From Gemmatimonadota bacterium (lineage in GTDB: Bacteria > Gemmatimonadota > Gemmatimonadetes > Gemmatimonadales > Gemmatimonadaceae): a stretch of DNA of 64,000 bases. The notes beneath the pieces are model-generated. The model had not been told where the DNA came from, made no database searches, and saw only the letters and a list, made by a program, of their open reading frames with translations. The DNA lies in NCBI GenBank assembly GCA_016719105.1, contig JADKAQ010000016.1, forward strand, positions 62,001 to 126,000, written 5' to 3'. Shown here in pieces: positions 8,198-16,570 of the stretch (position 1 is the first letter of the stretch; the number at the start of each line of letters is the position of its first letter). Both the position numbers and the translations under genes were made by a program.

Positions 8198-9628
8198 ATG
8201 CGCCCCCCGTATGGCCGACTCGCCGCGCTCTCGCTCGTCCTCGCCTCGGGGCTCGCCGCCTGCGGACGGCCGGCGCCGCCGGCCGCGCCCCTCGCGCCGG
8301 TGCTCGCGCCGGCCCCGGCGGAGGGGGCCAGCGTCAACTTTCCGCCAGTACTCGCCGTCAGCGGCAACGCACCCACGGGCGAGGTCACGTACGGCACCAC
8401 GCTCGCGCTCAGCGCCTCGTGCCACGATCGCGAAGACGGCGCACTCTCCAGCGTGCGCTGGACCACGGACGACGGTCGCGTGCTCGCCGACGGCGCCGTG
8501 TTGCGCCTGATGCCCGAGCCCGGCAGCTACCTCGTCCTGGCCACCTGCACCGATCGCGGTGGGCGCGCGACCACCGCCGCCGCGTCCCGGCGCTTTACGG
8601 TTGTCGATCGTTGGACTGCGGCCGACTCCATCCCGCTCGTGGTCACGCTGCCGTACGCCACCAACCGGGCCGGGGCGGTGAGCCCGCGGGCTCCGGCGAC
8701 GTCATACGGCGGCGCCGCGCGCGATTCGCTGGTGCGAGGAGTCCTCACCGTGAACGTCCCCGCCAGGGAAGGGCGCGCCGCCGGGGCGGGAGAACGCTCA
8801 CCCTTCGTGCGCTCGGTGCGCGGCAACTTCGCCACAGACGATGCGACGCGCCTCTCCTTCCGCGCAATCGAGGCGGTCGACTCGCTCACACTCTCGACGC
8901 GCCTCGGCGAGGCGCTGTCGCAGGGGCCCGCGGGGGATCTCCTGCTGTTCGTGCATGGCTACAACACGCCGTTCGGCGGGGCCGCCGAACGAGCGGCGCG
9001 CCTGGCGGTCGAGCTGCAGTATCCTGGCGCCGTCGTCCTCTACACCTGGCCTTCCGACGGTTCGCTGGCGAGCTACCGCGCCGACCAGGGCGACGCGCGC
9101 GCGTCGGGGGCGCACCTCGCCCGCTTCCTCCGCGAGCTGCAACTCGCCGCCCCCGGTCGCCGTCTCTCGGTGCTGGCCCACAGCATGGGGAGCGAGGTTC
9201 TCGCCAGCGCGCTGCGCCAGCTCGACAGCACCCGGCAGTCGCTCGCCCTTGGTGAGGTCACCCTCGTGTCACCGGACCTGGCAGCCGACGACTTCCTCGA
9301 ACGCATGCTCCCCTCGTTGCGGGCCCGCGCCGAGCACGTGACGGTGTACGCCGCCAGCGCTGACTTCGCCCTCTGGTCGTCATGGGGGGGCAATCGCGAA
9401 CGGCGCCTGGGACTCGGCGGGCGGTTCGCCACGCTCGCGCGCGGTGTCGAGACGATCGAGGTCCCCTACGACGCCACCGATGCCATCGGACACAATCCCT
9501 TTCTTTCGGAGCCGTTTCGGAACGACCTGCACGCCCTCCTGGTGCTGCGGCTCCCTGCAGCCCGGCGCGCGCTGGTCTCGCTCCCCCGAGACGACGGCAA
9601 GGTGATGTGGCGCCTCCCGCTCCCGTAG
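8198..9628 (+). CDS. Alpha/beta-hydrolase lipoprotein (DUF900-like esterase)
   Basis: A 476-residue protein with lipoprotein signal peptide and lipobox GLAAC (C22). A proline/alanine-rich spacer and a PKD/Ig-like region (about 45-140, starting FPPVLAVSG) precede the hydrolase domain. That domain has the oxyanion segment LLLFVHGYNTPF and the nucleophile elbow LAHSMGSE (S329). A catalytic histidine is probably H432 in DAIGHNPF, by position. The protein likely acts at the cell envelope on an unknown ester. The lipid-anchored N-terminus and extra Ig-like domain are unusual compared with cytoplasmic DUF900 proteins. The gene ends 13 bp from the convergent DUF6929-like gene. Confidence 0.75.
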   Translation: MRPPYGRLAALSLVLASGLAACGRPAPPAAPLAPVLAPAPAEGASVNFPPVLAVSGNAPTGEVTYGTTLALSASCHDREDGALSSVRWTTDDGRVLADGAVLRLMPEPGSYLVLATCTDRGGRATTAAASRRFTVVDRWTAADSIPLVVTLPYATNRAGAVSPRAPATSYGGAARDSLVRGVLTVNVPAREGRAAGAGERSPFVRSVRGNFATDDATRLSFRAIEAVDSLTLSTRLGEALSQGPAGDLLLFVHGYNTPFGGAAERAARLAVELQYPGAVVLYTWPSDGSLASYRADQGDARASGAHLARFLRELQLAAPGRRLSVLAHSMGSEVLASALRQLDSTRQSLALGEVTLVSPDLAADDFLERMLPSLRARAEHVTVYAASADFALWSSWGGNRERRLGLGGRFATLARGVETIEVPYDATDAIGHNPFLSEPFRNDLHALLVLRLPAARRALVSLPRDDGKVMWRLPLP

Positions 9629-9641
9629 GTGCTGCGGGTGT

Positions 9642-10650
9642 TCAGGGCGCCCAGAAGCCCACGAGTTCCACCTCACACAGCTCCGACGGCCGAGCGGGAT
9701 CGTCGCTGTCGATCACGAGGTAGGCGCGCGCCTCATCGCTGCGGTGGAGCGCCACCCCCTCGACCTTCTCGGCGAAAGGGGGCTCCACCCTCCGCCGTGA
9801 GGCGTGCGTGCCGCGGCGCCCCGCCGCCTAACGGTAGCAACCCGATCACCGACCCGGTCACCACCCCGTCGCGCGTGGCATCGGGCGAATCCTCGGCCGT
9901 GGCGGTGTACAGCGCGCTGGCATCACGCGACGCCGCGTCAGTGAAGCCTAACGCGATGCCGTCCAGCCTCCCGAGCTCGTACTGCACGATGCGCCTCGGG
10001 CGTGGCGGCGCGCCGTCCGGCGCACGAAGCCAGGCGAGGAAGGCCGGTGCGTCCAGCTCGCAGGTCGCGTTGCGGGCCACCTCGCCGTCGCGTGCGGCCC
10101 CGTTGCCGCGCCCGAACAAGCGGAGCGTCTCGCCGTGCACCATCGCCCCCTCGATGTTCATGTCGCTCCCGGCAAAGTCCGGCTCCGCGCGAAGCGCGCG
10201 GTACAGGACCCCCGCGTCGAGCAATCGGATGCCGGGCGCCGCGCTCAGCGCATCGTCCAGCACCACGAGCTGCTCGCGCCTTCCCCCGGACCCCGATCCG
10301 AAGGCCACGAAGGTCTCCCGCTCGCCGTCGGTCAGCACGACGCACGCCTCGAGGTCGAGCTTGTGCGCCTTGTTGCCGCGCGTGTCGTCAAACTGCCGCA
10401 TGCCGCCCGAGCCGCGGGGGAGGGCGATCGCGCGCGTGGAGGCGTCACGCGGGTCGATGAGGGCGACGAAGTTCGCGTCGTCCTGCACCAGGGCGAGGAA
10501 CGGACCGAGCCAGGCGAGACTCGAGCCGGCGCGCACGTGCGCCGGGCGATCGGCGTGCGCGTCGGCACCGTCCACGTAGTGGAGCGGGCGCCGCGCCACG
10601 ATGATGGCACGCCACGTCGGTTCGAAGGAGGCGGTGTAGGAATCGGGCAT
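9642..10650 (-). CDS. DUF6929-like phytase-type propeller protein, frameshifted near 9780
   Basis: The first 290 codons from ATG at 10650 read as a propeller-like protein with repeats such as HKLDLEACVVL, LVVLDDAL, NIEGAMV and DGIALGF, as in DUF6929 or esterase-like phytase families. The frame then runs into a short arginine/glycine tail stopping at 9733. The natural C-terminus (EKVEGVALHRSDEARAYLV, then a stop at 9642) is present in a neighbouring frame. Adding one base to the G5 run at 9778-9782 (C5 on the coding strand) joins the two parts smoothly. It is either an assembly error or a recent disruption. The function is unknown; no signal peptide is visible. Confidence 0.6.
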
Positions 10651-10684
10651 CGACACGATTCTCGCTCACGTCGCGACGCTCCGC

Positions 10685-10690
10685 CATATT
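10685..10690 (+). promoter_or_regulatory. Candidate -10 element of a leaderless promoter
   Basis: CATATT ends 5 nt before the ATG at 10696 in a divergent gap of only 45 bp. The spacing suggests that transcription begins at the start codon. No convincing -35 hexamer is present. Confidence 0.3.
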
Positions 10691-10695
10691 GCCGC

Positions 10696-11352
10696 ATGCC
10701 CCCTACCGCCCAACGTCGCGTCCTCCTTGTCGGGGCCACGGGACTCGTCGGTCGCGAGATCAACGCCCTCCTCGCCGCCGACCCCGGCGTGCGTGAGGTC
10801 GTTGCCCTCGTCCGCCAGCCGCTGCCGGCCCAGTATCGGCACCCGCGACTGCGCGAGGTCGTCACCGACTTCGAGTCGCTGGCCCGCGATCCCGAGTCCT
10901 TTGCCGTCGACCAGGTCTTCTGCGCCCTTGGGACCACGATCAAGAAGGCGGGGTCGCAGGCGGCCTTCCGGCGCGTGGACCACGACTATCCGCTGGAGGT
11001 CGCGACGTTGGCGCGCGGGACAGGGGCGCGGCACTTCCTCCTCGTGAGCGCCCTTGGCGCCGATGCGCAGTCGCGCGTCTTCTACAATCGCGTGAAGGGT
11101 GAACTGGAGCAGGCGGTGCGCGCGCTCGCCTTTCCCTCGCTCACCATCGCGCGCCCGTCCCTGCTCGAGGGCGATCGTTCCGAGGTGCGCCCCGGGGAGA
11201 TCCTCGGCGCGAAGCTCGCCTTCCTCGTGCCGGGGCGATGGAAGCCGGTGCACGTGCGTCAGGTCGCGCGCGCGCTGGTGCAGGCCGCTGCGGACGAGCG
11301 GGTGGGTGAGCATGTGCTCGAGAACGTGGAGCTGCGGCGGTTCGCGCGCTGA
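10696..11352 (+). CDS. NAD(P)-binding oxidoreductase, TIP30/HTATIP2-like
   Basis: A 218-residue short-chain dehydrogenase-like protein of the atypical TIP30 group. The Rossmann motif VLLVGATGLVGRE is at residues 8-20. CALGTTIKKAGSQAAFRRVDH is diagnostic of the family, and the catalytic tyrosine/lysine pair is probably in VFYNRVKGELE. These enzymes bind NADPH; a substrate is rarely known. The start is fixed by the short distance to a -10-like box. The gene stands alone, ends at a strong hairpin terminator at 11404, and is divergent from the DUF6929-like gene. Confidence 0.8.
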   Translation: MPPTAQRRVLLVGATGLVGREINALLAADPGVREVVALVRQPLPAQYRHPRLREVVTDFESLARDPESFAVDQVFCALGTTIKKAGSQAAFRRVDHDYPLEVATLARGTGARHFLLVSALGADAQSRVFYNRVKGELEQAVRALAFPSLTIARPSLLEGDRSEVRPGEILGAKLAFLVPGRWKPVHVRQVARALVQAAADERVGEHVLENVELRRFAR

Positions 11353-11403
11353 GCGAAGGTCTCGCGGCGTGCCGCGAGCGACGCCGAGCCCCCTGAAAAC
11401 CAT

Positions 11404-11447
11404 CGCGCCCGCCGTCCCCGGCATCGGGGCGGCGGGCGCGAGGTTTT
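11404..11447. terminator. Bidirectional intrinsic terminator
   Basis: CGCGCCCGCCG (11404-11414) pairs perfectly with CGGCGGGCGCG (11430-11440), with an inner CCCCGGCATCGGGG extending the stem. On the plus strand AGGTTTTG follows. On the minus strand ATGGTTTTC follows. It separates the convergent oxidoreductase and nitronate monooxygenase-like genes. Confidence 0.85.
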
Positions 11448-11460
11448 GTCGCGTGACTCG

Positions 11461-12891
11461 TCAGGCAGTGACCAGTGCCGAGCGGGTGAGGTACGCCAGC
11501 ACGTCGGCGGCGCTGTAGGTGTCGCGCCCCTGGAGGAAGCGGGTGATGTTCACCACGTCGTCACCACTCGTGACCAGCGGCGGTTCGACGTAATCGTCGC
11601 GCTGCTGCCCCATGCCGATCCCGGCCATCAGGGCGTTGCACAGGCACTGGCGTCCGTCGGTATCCGGCTGGAGGCCGCCCTTGGCGATGAAGGTGTCGAT
11701 CGGTTCGGCTGCGCAGCGGTAGGTGATGCGCCCGCCTTCCTCGTGGTGCGCCGAGCGAAGGTAGCCCAAGTCGCAGACGCGATTGCGCGGCGTGTGCAGC
11801 ACGGGGAGCCCATCGACCATCGCCAGCTTGAAGGGGAAGCCGGTGGGCGATGCGCGCACGTCGGTGCGCACCGTCAGCCGCTCCTCGACCGCGGCGGCGA
11901 TCACCGCGCGCTTGATCTCCGGGGAGAAGCCGCCTTCCTCGCTGTAGGCAAAGAGCGTCCCGACCTGGATCCCCGCCGCACCCGCGGCGAGCGCCTCGTC
12001 GAGACCATCGGGCGAGCCCGAGCCGCCGGCGAGCCAGAAGGGGAGTCCGATTTCGCGCATGGCGGCCAGGTCGACGACATCGCGCTCGCCGTACACCGGT
12101 TCACCACCCTCCGTCAGCTTCAACGGGCCACGCGGCGGCGCGTTGTGTCCGCCGGCCGTCGGACCCTCGACGACGAAGCCGTCGACGCGCCCGTTCGACT
12201 TGCGCACCAGGTTCTGCGCCAGCGACGCCGCCGAGACGATGGGGAAGAAGAGCGGACGGTCGAGTGCAGCACCCGCCGTCGCGTTATGCGCGCGCGGATC
12301 GAAGGTGAGCTGCGCCGTCTGCCCCGACGGCATCCCCTCGACGTCGAACTTGATCGTGGCGGTCTCGTGCTGCGCCATCGCGTCGAGCGCCCCCGGGATG
12401 TCGCGCGGAATGCCCGCTCCCATCAGGACGACGTTGACCCCGGCCAGCATCGCCCCGTACAGCGTCGGGAGATTCGGCATCTGGACCTTGGTGAGGAGGT
12501 TGATCCCCACCATGCCGTCGTGCCCCTCCTTGGCGAGCGAGACCTCCACGAATGCCGCCAGCATCGTGATCTGCTGGCGCAGGGGGCTCATCGTCTGCTT
12601 GTACATCGGCAGGAGGCGATACTCCTCGCCGACGCCGCGGCCGTCGGGCTTGAAGAAGCGACGCATCACGTATGCGGTCACGTCTTCGAGCGGGAAGCGC
12701 GACATCGCGCGCCTCACGCTGCCGCACTGGTCGCCATCCTGAAGGCGCCTGACGAGGACGCTGTCGATTGCCGTGCCGGAGACGACGCCAAGCTGTCCGG
12801 CTGAGGCAACGGCGCGCGCCAGTCGCCAGTTGGAGACGGCGATGCCCATCCCCCCCTGGATGATCTGCGGAAGTCGAGTGCGTTCAGACAT
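11461..12891 (-). CDS. Nitronate monooxygenase-like flavin oxidoreductase
   Basis: A 476-residue FMN-dependent TIM-barrel enzyme of the 2-nitropropane dioxygenase superfamily. Visible landmarks are the N-terminal PQIIQGGMGIAVS, the VEGPTAGGHN loop and AGAAGIQVGTLFAYSEE, the usual FMN-phosphate binding turn. The protein is longer than classical nitronate monooxygenases (about 320-360 residues). The extra C-terminal part (about 360-440) has a cysteine cluster, with cysteines in NRVCDLGYL, YRCAAEP and GRQCLCNAL, which could bind a metal or cluster; this is inferred. Members detoxify nitronates or act as enoyl-ACP reductases (FabK-like). The start codon is preceded by an AT-rich stretch likely to hold the promoter. 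Confidence 0.75.
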   Translation of the reverse strand: MSERTRLPQIIQGGMGIAVSNWRLARAVASAGQLGVVSGTAIDSVLVRRLQDGDQCGSVRRAMSRFPLEDVTAYVMRRFFKPDGRGVGEEYRLLPMYKQTMSPLRQQITMLAAFVEVSLAKEGHDGMVGINLLTKVQMPNLPTLYGAMLAGVNVVLMGAGIPRDIPGALDAMAQHETATIKFDVEGMPSGQTAQLTFDPRAHNATAGAALDRPLFFPIVSAASLAQNLVRKSNGRVDGFVVEGPTAGGHNAPPRGPLKLTEGGEPVYGERDVVDLAAMREIGLPFWLAGGSGSPDGLDEALAAGAAGIQVGTLFAYSEEGGFSPEIKRAVIAAAVEERLTVRTDVRASPTGFPFKLAMVDGLPVLHTPRNRVCDLGYLRSAHHEEGGRITYRCAAEPIDTFIAKGGLQPDTDGRQCLCNALMAGIGMGQQRDDYVEPPLVTSGDDVVNITRFLQGRDTYSAADVLAYLTRSALVTA

Positions 12892-13096
12892 TGAGGCAGG
12901 TTAAAGTCGGAGAAACTGACTCACAATTTGTATTCCCTGACAGCCCTGTGGTGACCCCCCCACCGCAAAAGGCTGGGGCCACGGGCGATGTGACTGCAAG
13001 TCCAAATGGCGCTTTCCTCCACGCCGCCGCATACTGCCCCCCCCAACAACCCGCCGCACGTACTACCCCGTCGCTCGTCCCACGACGCATCATCTC

Positions 13097-13630
13097 GTGC
13101 CTGTCGACTCGCCGGACGACATCCTTCAGTCCTAGCGGGGCACGCCCATCGAGTCGCTGCTACGCTGCCACAACCTCGCCGAGCCGCTGCCGCCCTCGAC
13201 CGGTCATGCCCACCTCCTTGTAGCCATGTGCATGGATCACCGCAAGGAGTTCGTGATTCCTAACGAGTTCGCCTACGTCCTGCGTTCGGCCGGAGGGAAC
13301 CTCCGGGACAGCGAGTTCGAGGTCGCGTACGCCATCGCCGCAGGAGGCGTCGATACCCTCGCCTTGCTGGCCCATACCGACCGCGGAATGTCGCACGTGC
13401 TGTCCAAGCGCGAGCCGTTCATCGAGGGGTTGGTTCAGCGCGCGGGGTGGACACCGGAAAGTGCGGCGGAACACCTCGACGACGACGCCCATCGCCACCA
13501 TATCGGCGACGCCGTCACCTTCGTGGTCGACGAGGCAGCGCGCCTTCGGACACTATTTCCCGCCGTTCGCGCGGCGGCACTCCTCTATAGGGTCGATTCG
13601 GACCGGCTGACGCAGGTCGCTGACGGGTAG
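13097..13630 (+). pseudogene. Degenerate beta-carbonic anhydrase-like gene
   Basis: The frame from GTG 13097 to 13630 reads as a beta-class carbonic anhydrase relative: HLLVAMCMDHR (zinc-binding Cys and Asp-Arg dyad), then an R-S-A-G-G-N-L segment, then LLAHTDRGMSHV. Two lesions are visible. An in-frame TAG at 13133 splits off the first 12 codons, and the second zinc cysteine of the usual H-T-x-C-G motif is arginine here. The ATG at 13226 could start a shorter protein but would lack the first core strand (HLLVA), so an intact enzyme is unlikely. Downstream sequence (FIEGLVQRAGW, RLRTLFP, LLYRVDSDRL) still follows the family closely, so decay is recent or the protein serves a non-catalytic role. 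Confidence 0.65.
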
Positions 13631-13746
13631 GGATCGCGAGGAAAGGGGGAGGGAAGCGGCGCGGGAGCGCAGGAAGACTTTCGTTGGCGCCCTCTCACGT
13701 AAACGACGGACAGTCGGCAGGTTGGACCACGCCAACAGGAGGTAGC

Positions 13747-14661
13747 ATGTTCGCGTTCGACCGCCGGCGTTTCCTTGCCGAATTCAGTGCCCGAAGCGGC
13801 GTCACCCTCACGCCGGCACGACAGCAGGCACTCACCTTCCTCCTCGATTCTCTCGAACGCGACGCGGGGTTCACGTTGCTCGGCGAGATCGCGTACGTCC
13901 TCGCGACCATTCACTGGGAAACGGGGCGCACCTTCGCTCCTGTGAAGGAACTCCGCGCCAGCGAGTCGCGCAATCCAAAGTTGTACGCCCGCCAACAGCG
14001 CTACTGGCCGAGCGGTTACTATGGTCGGGGCTACGTCCAGCTCACGTGGGACTACAACTACAAGAAGGCCTCGGAGAAGTTGGCAGGGGAAGCGTTCCCC
14101 ATCGGGGGGCAGGCCGTCACGATCACCCCGACCATGCTCCTGGAGCGCCCCGACTACCTGTTCGAACCCGCCATCTCCTATCGCGTCGCCGCGCAGGGGA
14201 TGCGCGAGGGGTGGTTCACCGGGAAAAGGCTGTCGCAGTACATCTCGGCGGCCGGCGCCGACTACGAGAACGCGCGCCGGATCATCAACGGGGTCGATTG
14301 CGCCAAGGAGATCGCCGCGATCGCCGTGAAGTACGAGACGCTGCTCACCGCCTGCCAGGTGGGCGCGACCCCGCGGTCCACTGGCGCTGCCGCCAGCCTG
14401 GGCACCGGCCGTTCGATTCCGCCGGCGCCGCCACGGCCGCGTGCTCGCGCGATGTCGATGGGGCGCTCCGCTCCCCCTCCGACGGCGAGTCCGGTCGAAA
14501 TGGTCGCGAGGCCGACCTCGAAGAAGGTCGCGAAGCCGACCCCGAAGAAGGGCGCGAAGCCGGCCGCGAAGAAGGGCGCGAAGCCGGCCCCGAAGAAGGG
14601 CGCGAAGCCGGCTTCCAAGATGTCCTCCCCAGCGCGTTCGGCTACTGTGCGACCGGCTTGA
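13747..14661 (+). CDS. GH19/chitinase-like lytic enzyme with lysine-rich repeat tail
   Basis: A 304-residue protein whose first 200 residues resemble glycoside hydrolase family 19/lysozyme-like domains. A helix with the likely catalytic glutamate in ATIHWETGR is followed by YYGRGYVQLTWDYNY, the hallmark G-R-G-x-x-Q-L-T segment, and IINGVDCAKEI. Such enzymes cut chitin or peptidoglycan. The C-terminus is a low-complexity tail with four 8-residue repeats (PKKGAKPA-like, 258-289), resembling histone H1-type DNA- or wall-binding tails. The start is fixed by a perfect AGGAGGT site 4 bp upstream (13737-13743). No signal peptide is seen. The 3' end overlaps the convergent peptidase gene by 20 bp. 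Confidence 0.75.
   Translation: MFAFDRRRFLAEFSARSGVTLTPARQQALTFLLDSLERDAGFTLLGEIAYVLATIHWETGRTFAPVKELRASESRNPKLYARQQRYWPSGYYGRGYVQLTWDYNYKKASEKLAGEAFPIGGQAVTITPTMLLERPDYLFEPAISYRVAAQGMREGWFTGKRLSQYISAAGADYENARRIINGVDCAKEIAAIAVKYETLLTACQVGATPRSTGAAASLGTGRSIPPAPPRPRARAMSMGRSAPPPTASPVEMVARPTSKKVAKPTPKKGAKPAAKKGAKPAPKKGAKPASKMSSPARSATVRPA
14518..14613 (+). repeat. Four 24-bp tandem repeats inside the GH19-like gene
   Basis: Units start at 14518, 14542, 14566 and 14590. They encode SKKVAKPT, PKKGAKPA, AKKGAKPA and PKKGAKPA. The last three units are nearly identical at DNA level, so unit number may vary by slippage or recombination. Confidence 0.9.
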
Positions 14662-16252
14662 CCGTCGGGTACTTGATCCCGAGCTGCTCGAGGTAGGTCG
14701 GGTACTTCTTGGCGTCGTAGTAGAACGGCTTCATCAGCGGGCGGTACTTCGCCATGATGTCCTCGTTGAGCCAGGTCGGCGGGCCGTCGTTAGGGCCCAG
14801 GAACGACTTGTACTTGGTCGTCTTGGTCTGGACGTTGGTGAAGTAGTCCCAGGCGTCGGCGACGAGCTTGGGCTGCAGGAGGATGTCCAGGAGCGTCGCC
14901 GCCTGCACCTTGGCGCCGGCCACGCCGCCCTTGTGGGCAATCGGCGTCGCCATCGAGATCCCGTTGGCCCAGTTGTGGCCGGGGAGTCCGGGGATGTTGG
15001 ACGGGTAGCGCAGGGTGACCGTCGGGACGTTCCACGAGACGTCGCCGATGTCGTCGGAGCCGCCGCCTAACGAACGCGCGAGGTCGACCGGGCCGCCCAG
15101 CGTGTCGACCTTGGTCTCCAGCCCCGCCTGACGCGACCCGAGCTCCTTCTGGATCCCCTTGGCGAGGGCGATGTCGTTCTCGTCCCACTTGGGATTCCCG
15201 ATGCGCTCGATGTTGGCCTGCGTCGCCTGCGCGATCGCCTTGTTGAAGTGCCCGCTCCACGCCGAGCCGAGGATCATGACCGTGTCGAGCTTCGTGTCGG
15301 TCATCATCGCCGCCCCTTCGGCGATGCGCTTGGCGGCGGCGAAGTTGGCCTGGACGCGATCGTAGTCGCGCTCGCGGATGTAGAACCAGATGGACGCCGT
15401 CTGCGGGACGACGTTCGGCTGGTCGCCGCCGTCCTTGATGACGTAGTGCGAGCGCTGCGCGGGCTCCAGGTGCTCACGCTTGAACTCCCACCCCTGGCCC
15501 ATGAGCATCACCGCGTCGAGCGCCGACTTGCCGCGCCACGGGGCGCCGGCCGAGTGGGCCGTCTGCCCCTTGAACTTGAACAGCGCGGTGACGATCGCGT
15601 TGGACCCCGACTGCCCCCACGAGACGCCGAGGTTGTTGCCGACGTGGGTGAAGAGGGCGACGTCCACGTCCTTGAAGACACCGGCCCGCACCAGGTGCGC
15701 CTTCCCCGCCACCTGCTCCTCGGCGACCCCCGGCCAGATCTTGAGCGTCCCGACGATCTTCTCGCGCTCCATGATCTCCTTCACCACGAGCGCCGCGGCG
15801 ATGTTCACCGCCTGGCCGGAGTTGTGTCCTTCCCCATGCCCCGGGGCCCCCGCGACGAGCGGCTCGAAGAAGCCGAAGGCCGGCTTCTGGTTGGACTGCG
15901 GGATCCCGTCGATGTCCGAGCCTAACGCGATGACCGGCTTCCCCGATCCCCACGTGGCGACGAAGGCGGTCGGCATCCCCGCGACGCCGCGCTCGACCTT
16001 GAAGCCGTTCTGCTCGAGTAGCCCGGTCAGGTACTTCGAGGTCTCGAATTCCTGCATGCCGAGTTCGCCGAAGGAGTAGACCTGGTCGATGATTTCCTGC
16101 ACCAGCTTCGCGCGCTCGTCGATCTTGGCGATCGCTTCGAGCTTGAGCTTCTCGAGGCGCGGGTCGGGCTTGGGGGCCTTCTGGGCAGCGACGGGCGGGG
16201 CGCCGGCGACGGTGGCCAGGGCGAGGGCGGTGAGGATGTGACGGAGCGTCAT
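14642..16252 (-). CDS. Secreted M20-family amidohydrolase, AbgB-like (copy 1)
   Basis: A 536-residue zinc-dependent peptidase/amidohydrolase of the M20 AbgB group (p-aminobenzoyl-glutamate hydrolase type). The start at 16252 gives a signal peptide ending near PPVAAQ, so the enzyme is periplasmic or secreted, unlike cytoplasmic AbgB. Metal-site segments include LGSDIDGIPQ, GHGEGHNSG and VAEEQVAGKAH, and the dimerisation domain has KGQTAHSAGAPWRGKSALD. A final metal ligand probably lies in the PIAHKGGVAGAK region. It is highly similar to the gene at 17861; both flank a beta-propeller gene. A tandem CGTCTTCC-type repeat lies directly upstream of its start. Folate-breakdown products or other amidated amino acids are possible substrates. 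Confidence 0.85.
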   Translation of the reverse strand: MTLRHILTALALATVAGAPPVAAQKAPKPDPRLEKLKLEAIAKIDERAKLVQEIIDQVYSFGELGMQEFETSKYLTGLLEQNGFKVERGVAGMPTAFVATWGSGKPVIALGSDIDGIPQSNQKPAFGFFEPLVAGAPGHGEGHNSGQAVNIAAALVVKEIMEREKIVGTLKIWPGVAEEQVAGKAHLVRAGVFKDVDVALFTHVGNNLGVSWGQSGSNAIVTALFKFKGQTAHSAGAPWRGKSALDAVMLMGQGWEFKREHLEPAQRSHYVIKDGGDQPNVVPQTASIWFYIRERDYDRVQANFAAAKRIAEGAAMMTDTKLDTVMILGSAWSGHFNKAIAQATQANIERIGNPKWDENDIALAKGIQKELGSRQAGLETKVDTLGGPVDLARSLGGGSDDIGDVSWNVPTVTLRYPSNIPGLPGHNWANGISMATPIAHKGGVAGAKVQAATLLDILLQPKLVADAWDYFTNVQTKTTKYKSFLGPNDGPPTWLNEDIMAKYRPLMKPFYYDAKKYPTYLEQLGIKYPTVKPVAQ

Positions 16253-16255
16253 GGA

Positions 16256-16279
16256 GGACGGGAAGACGGGAAGACGAGA
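16256..16279 (+). repeat. GGAAGACG tandem repeat upstream of AbgB-like copy 1
   Basis: About three units of GGAAGACG (GGACGGGAAGACGGGAAGACG). Read in the sense of the adjacent minus-strand gene it is CGTCTTCC before a start codon, as in the other copies of this family. Confidence 0.8.
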
Positions 16280-16570
16280 GAACGACAAGGCGAGGACGGT
16301 CGTGCGTGCAAGAGGTTGTCGGCGGTGGACCCCGGAGGCAAGACAGGGACGAAACGGATACGTGGCGTTCCGGTGTGGCGTTGGGGAAGGGGAGCTCGGC
16401 GACGAATCACGGAAAGTTCGACGATTTCATCGATTCGTAATCCCTGACGAGCGTCATCCTACTTGTCGTGGGCTCCGTGAAACGGAACAATCGCGTGGTG
16501 GGCTCGCCGGACGCGGTCGCCAACGAGAATTCGTGCGCCCACCGCCGGCGTGGGACCGTCTCGACGGAGT
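16280..16570. other. Divergent intergenic region
   Basis: No gene is visible between AbgB-like copy 1 and the propeller gene. The stretch 16410-16465 is distinctly AT-richer than its surroundings and probably holds promoters. It includes a short palindrome TGACG-AG-CGTCA at 16445-16456 that could be an operator half. No confident -35/-10 pair could be assigned. Confidence 0.4.

Noticed and set aside
13226..13630. Intact short carbonic anhydrase gene starting at ATG 13226
   Set aside because: It would lack the first core strand and one zinc cysteine, while the same frame continues upstream with family-like sequence up to an internal stop.
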